NCBI GenBank assembly: GCA_037013685.1
Contig: CM072890.1
Location: forward strand, 1,803,335-1,867,334
DNA: 64,000 nt
Origin: Acridotheres tristis
Lineage: Eukaryota > Chordata > Aves > Passeriformes > Sturnidae
Direction: 5' to 3'
Position numbers and translations under genes: made by a program. Shown piece after piece: positions 62,116 to 64,000 of the stretch (position 1 is its first letter; every line of letters begins with the position of its first letter). Under the pieces are notes generated by a model. That model was given only the letters and a program-made list of their open reading frames with translations. It made no database searches and was not told the DNA's origin.

Positions 62116-62312
62116 ACCTGACGTTTCTTCCACCCACTGCCCACCTCACCTGGGCTACCGGCCAGCTCCGGGAAGCTGCGTCAGGGAGAGGCCCCTCCTC
62201 GGCACCTCTCTGGGAGCCGCAGAAGGGGTGTAGCAACAGCTACGCCTGGGCAAATCGTCTGGGAGGGATAAAGAGTCGCAGGAGAGACCTTTCACGGTTC
62301 TGGGGGAAGCGA

Positions 62313-62318
62313 TTTATT
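62313..62318 (-). promoter_or_regulatory. AATAAA poly(A) signal in the LTR
   Basis: Minus-strand TTCAATAAATCGC, about 75 bases downstream of the TATA-like box, as in an R region. With the 3' LTR missing it would favour early polyadenylation of transcripts starting in this LTR. Confidence 0.7.
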
Positions 62319-62390
62319 GAAGGAAAAAGTAATAAGTCCGAAGCTGGTGGGGAGGAACCGCAAAAGGCACTTTGAAGGGGTCTACACAGG

Positions 62391-62398
62391 CTTAAGTA
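62391..62398 (-). promoter_or_regulatory. TATA-like box of the LTR promoter
   Basis: Minus-strand TACTTAAG, an imperfect TATA element, about 36 bases downstream of the nearest inverted CCAAT box and before the predicted cap region near 62370. Confidence 0.5.
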
Positions 62399-62433
62399 CG
62401 GGGGAGGAGCGAGGGGAAGGCACAGAACTCTGG

Positions 62434-62532
62434 CCAATAACGGTTAATGGGGGCAGGTACAGAAGGTGGGGAAAGGGGTACATTGAGCCAATAAGGTAAA
62501 CCAAGGGTGGGGATACATACAATATAACCAAT
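62434..62532 (-). promoter_or_regulatory. Three inverted CCAAT boxes in U3
   Basis: CCAAT occurs on the plus strand at 62434-62438, 62488-62492 and 62528-62532, that is as ATTGG in the LTR's own direction. Such Y-boxes usually bind NF-Y. Spacing is 54 and 40 bases. Confidence 0.5.
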
Positions 62533-62763
62533 CATGGATACAAGAGGGAATGCTTGACATAGAAACTTCTAGAACAAAGGGAGGGGCTACAAAGGATTGA
62601 CATCCCGTGGGGCAGGGTTTAGGGTGAGGGACAGGGAAGGTTCCAGATAAAGGGGAGGGGTTTAGGATGACTGACTGGGACAAGGGTGGGAAAGGGAAAA
62701 ACCATTGTGTACTTAACTTAGGGGAAAGAAACTGGGATGAACCATCAGCACAGAAGAAAAATT

Positions 62764-62787
62764 AACATTAAACAACATGACACAACA
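62764..62787. repeat. 24-bp terminal inverted repeat, high-coordinate copy (LTR start)
   Basis: The outermost 24 bases of the LTR, starting TGTTGTGTCATG on the minus strand. Matches the inverted copy at 59510-59533 at 22 of 24 positions. Confidence 0.85.
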
Positions 62788-62793
62788 ACCACT
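62788..62793. repeat. Target site duplication ACCACT, right copy
   Basis: Identical in sequence and orientation to 59504-59509. The empty site would have read ...GATAAC-ACCACT-TTTCATT... Confidence 0.85.
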
Positions 62794-64000
62794 TTTCATT
62801 TTTCATGAGTTTCCTGATTTACAGTGCAGAGCCTACTGGTTTGAACAGATGGATTTAGGAATCAATTTGCTTGTGCAAAAACTTGTCCATTATTTTAAAA
62901 AATAAAAACAAATTAAAAATCAGTATCATTTTCATGTGTGGATCTACACAAAGACAGAAAATGGAACGTCACCAACTTTGCAGGCTGAACTATAACAACC
63001 TTAATAAAGATTCTGCCCGTGTACCTCTGTCAGTTCCCACCAGAGGTGAGGACTGGGTCTCACATGAAAAGTTCTTTAAAAAAAAACCTAATTAAATCTG
63101 CTTGACTACTACCACTTACTGTCTAGAGTTACGATGTGACTGCATATAAAATAGCAACTGCTAATGACAAAAACCCAGAAATACTTAGTAAAGGAGGTTT
63201 CCACTTTCTGAATGCAAGATGAGCTGCAGCCTCATGATTGCTATGACATTTATTAATCATATATTTTTGGAAATAAATGCCTGTTTTGAGGCGGGTTTTG
63301 TGCAACATCCAGCCTAACCCTTACCTGTCTACCATTCATACTTTGCAGCTTAACATGGAAAAATAACTTTAACATGGTCATTTGCTGTTCAGTCCCAAGC
63401 AGACACACGATAACCACATGCACAAACATCCTGCAGAAACACAGAAGATGAGAGTGCAACCTGGACTGTCATCTCCTGGCCTCATGGGTGTACACTTCAC
63501 AGAAACTTTTCCAGAAGGGGTTAAATCCCCATTTTGGAAGCTGCCCCTTGGGTCCACAGGGCTCATGGCAGGCAGTTCTAACCTCCCACTGCTCTGATAG
63601 TTCAGTTCCAGATTTTCAACCTGAATGTGCTCATGGCCAACTCATCCCATTTGTTCCCAAGTGTTCAGAGTTCTGGAAGCTTCACTTCCCCTATCCAGTC
63701 TGCTTCCTCTGCTGTTAAGTTCTTCTCCCTCTCTCTTCTTTCCTTCCCATTTCCTTGCTGTCCTTGAGAGTTTCTTGGGTAAATTACTGTTTGCAAGGAC
63801 CTACTTGACAACAAATTATTCATTTCCATTTTGCACAATTATGCAAGTAATTTATTTAAGGATCCTGTTGAATGTGTGTACATATAACACACACAATTGT
63901 TCCTAGTTACTGAATTATCAAACAGCTCAACATGACACAAGCCAAAATAGAGACTTGATTTTTTTGTGTTAATAAGAATGCTTACACTCACTGAGGCAGG
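62794..64000. other. Noncoding flank, nothing recognised
   Basis: Returns to AT-rich host sequence after the retroviral insertion. Contains a pyrimidine-rich patch (about 63720-63770). No gene or repeat recognised. Confidence 0.55.

Larger units (their letters stand above)
61691..62118 (-). other. Retroviral leader (packaging and splice region)
   Basis: About 430 bases between the LTR and the gag start, holding the primer binding site and splice donor. In other retroviruses this region also carries the packaging signal. GC-rich, no coding capacity recognised. Confidence 0.6.
59510..62787 (-). mobile_element. Class II endogenous retrovirus, one LTR plus broken gag
   Basis: A 3,278-bp insertion flanked by exact 6-bp duplications. 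In minus-strand order: LTR (62787-62119), primer binding site (62115-62098), leader with splice donor (61905/61904), gag remnant (61690-59641), about 107 bases of GC-rich sequence, and a 24-base end (59533-59510) that is the inverted copy of the LTR start. There is no pro, pol or env sequence and no 3' LTR. The tRNA-Lys primer site, 6-bp duplication and capsid style indicate an ERVK-type, betaretrovirus-like element. GC content and CpG density are well above the flanks, as expected of a foreign insertion. Gag lesions show it cannot encode an intact protein. Confidence 0.85.
62119..62787 (-). mobile_element. 5' LTR of the endogenous retrovirus (669 bp)
   Basis: On the minus strand it opens TGTTGTGTCATG and ends AAACGTCA before the primer site. 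U3 has three inverted CCAAT boxes (plus positions 62528, 62488 and 62434), a TATA-like TACTTAAG (62398-62391) and, downstream, AATAAA (62318-62313). R would start near 62370 and U5 occupies roughly 62295-62119. The right target duplication directly follows the start at 62788. Because no second LTR exists, its age cannot be estimated by LTR comparison. Confidence 0.8.

Overview
The window reads as nuclear DNA of a bird, most likely a songbird. It is AT-rich vertebrate noncoding sequence with scattered homopolymer tracts and (TA)n runs. Its repeats are avian types: two CR1 LINE 3' ends, several pieces of avian LTR elements, and one class II (betaretrovirus-like, ERVK-type) endogenous retrovirus. 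There are no operons, bacterial-type genes, CRISPR arrays or recognisable RNA genes. Nearly all open reading frames over 60 codons look like chance ORFs. I could not place the window next to a named gene; it looks like a gene desert or the inside of a very long intron.

Layout. 1-31,000: unique-looking noncoding DNA. It holds an LTR remnant (8.08-8.19 kb), a small minisatellite (10.02 kb), a CR1 3' end on the plus strand (16.32-16.52 kb), a 39-A tract (17.99 kb) and a perfect 22-bp palindrome (23.13 kb). 31.008-31.617 kb: a solo LTR on the minus strand with near-perfect 5-bp target duplications. 34.57 kb: a three-copy 28/29-bp minisatellite. 37.08-37.32 kb (minus): the best candidate for a host coding exon, a 243-bp phase 1-1 exon encoding one hydrophobic helix; its gene is not identified. 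About 40.04-40.49 kb: a second probable solo LTR (minus). 47.14 kb: a possible third LTR edge. 47.6-48.0 kb and a few other stretches look like conserved regulatory DNA, but that impression needs alignment. 54.96 kb: the first ~40 bp of an ERVL-type LTR. 55.68-55.82 kb: a CR1 3' end (minus).

59.510-62.787 kb is the centrepiece: a 3,278-bp retroviral insertion on the minus strand bounded by exact 6-bp target duplications (ACCACT). It has one 669-bp LTR with a poly(A) signal and inverted CCAAT boxes, a tRNA-Lys-type primer binding site, a strong leader splice donor, and a gag gene (matrix, long Pro/Ser-rich segment, capsid with major homology region, one zinc knuckle) broken by several frameshifts and a stop. 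It has no pro, pol, env or 3' LTR. Its far end is instead an inverted copy (22 of 24 bases) of the first 24 bases of its own LTR, directly abutting the target duplication. It therefore seems to have integrated through two U3-type ends, which is not the normal structure of a provirus and is the most unusual observation here.

Nothing here is an intact functional gene system. The retroviral parts once formed one transcription unit but cannot encode an intact Gag now.
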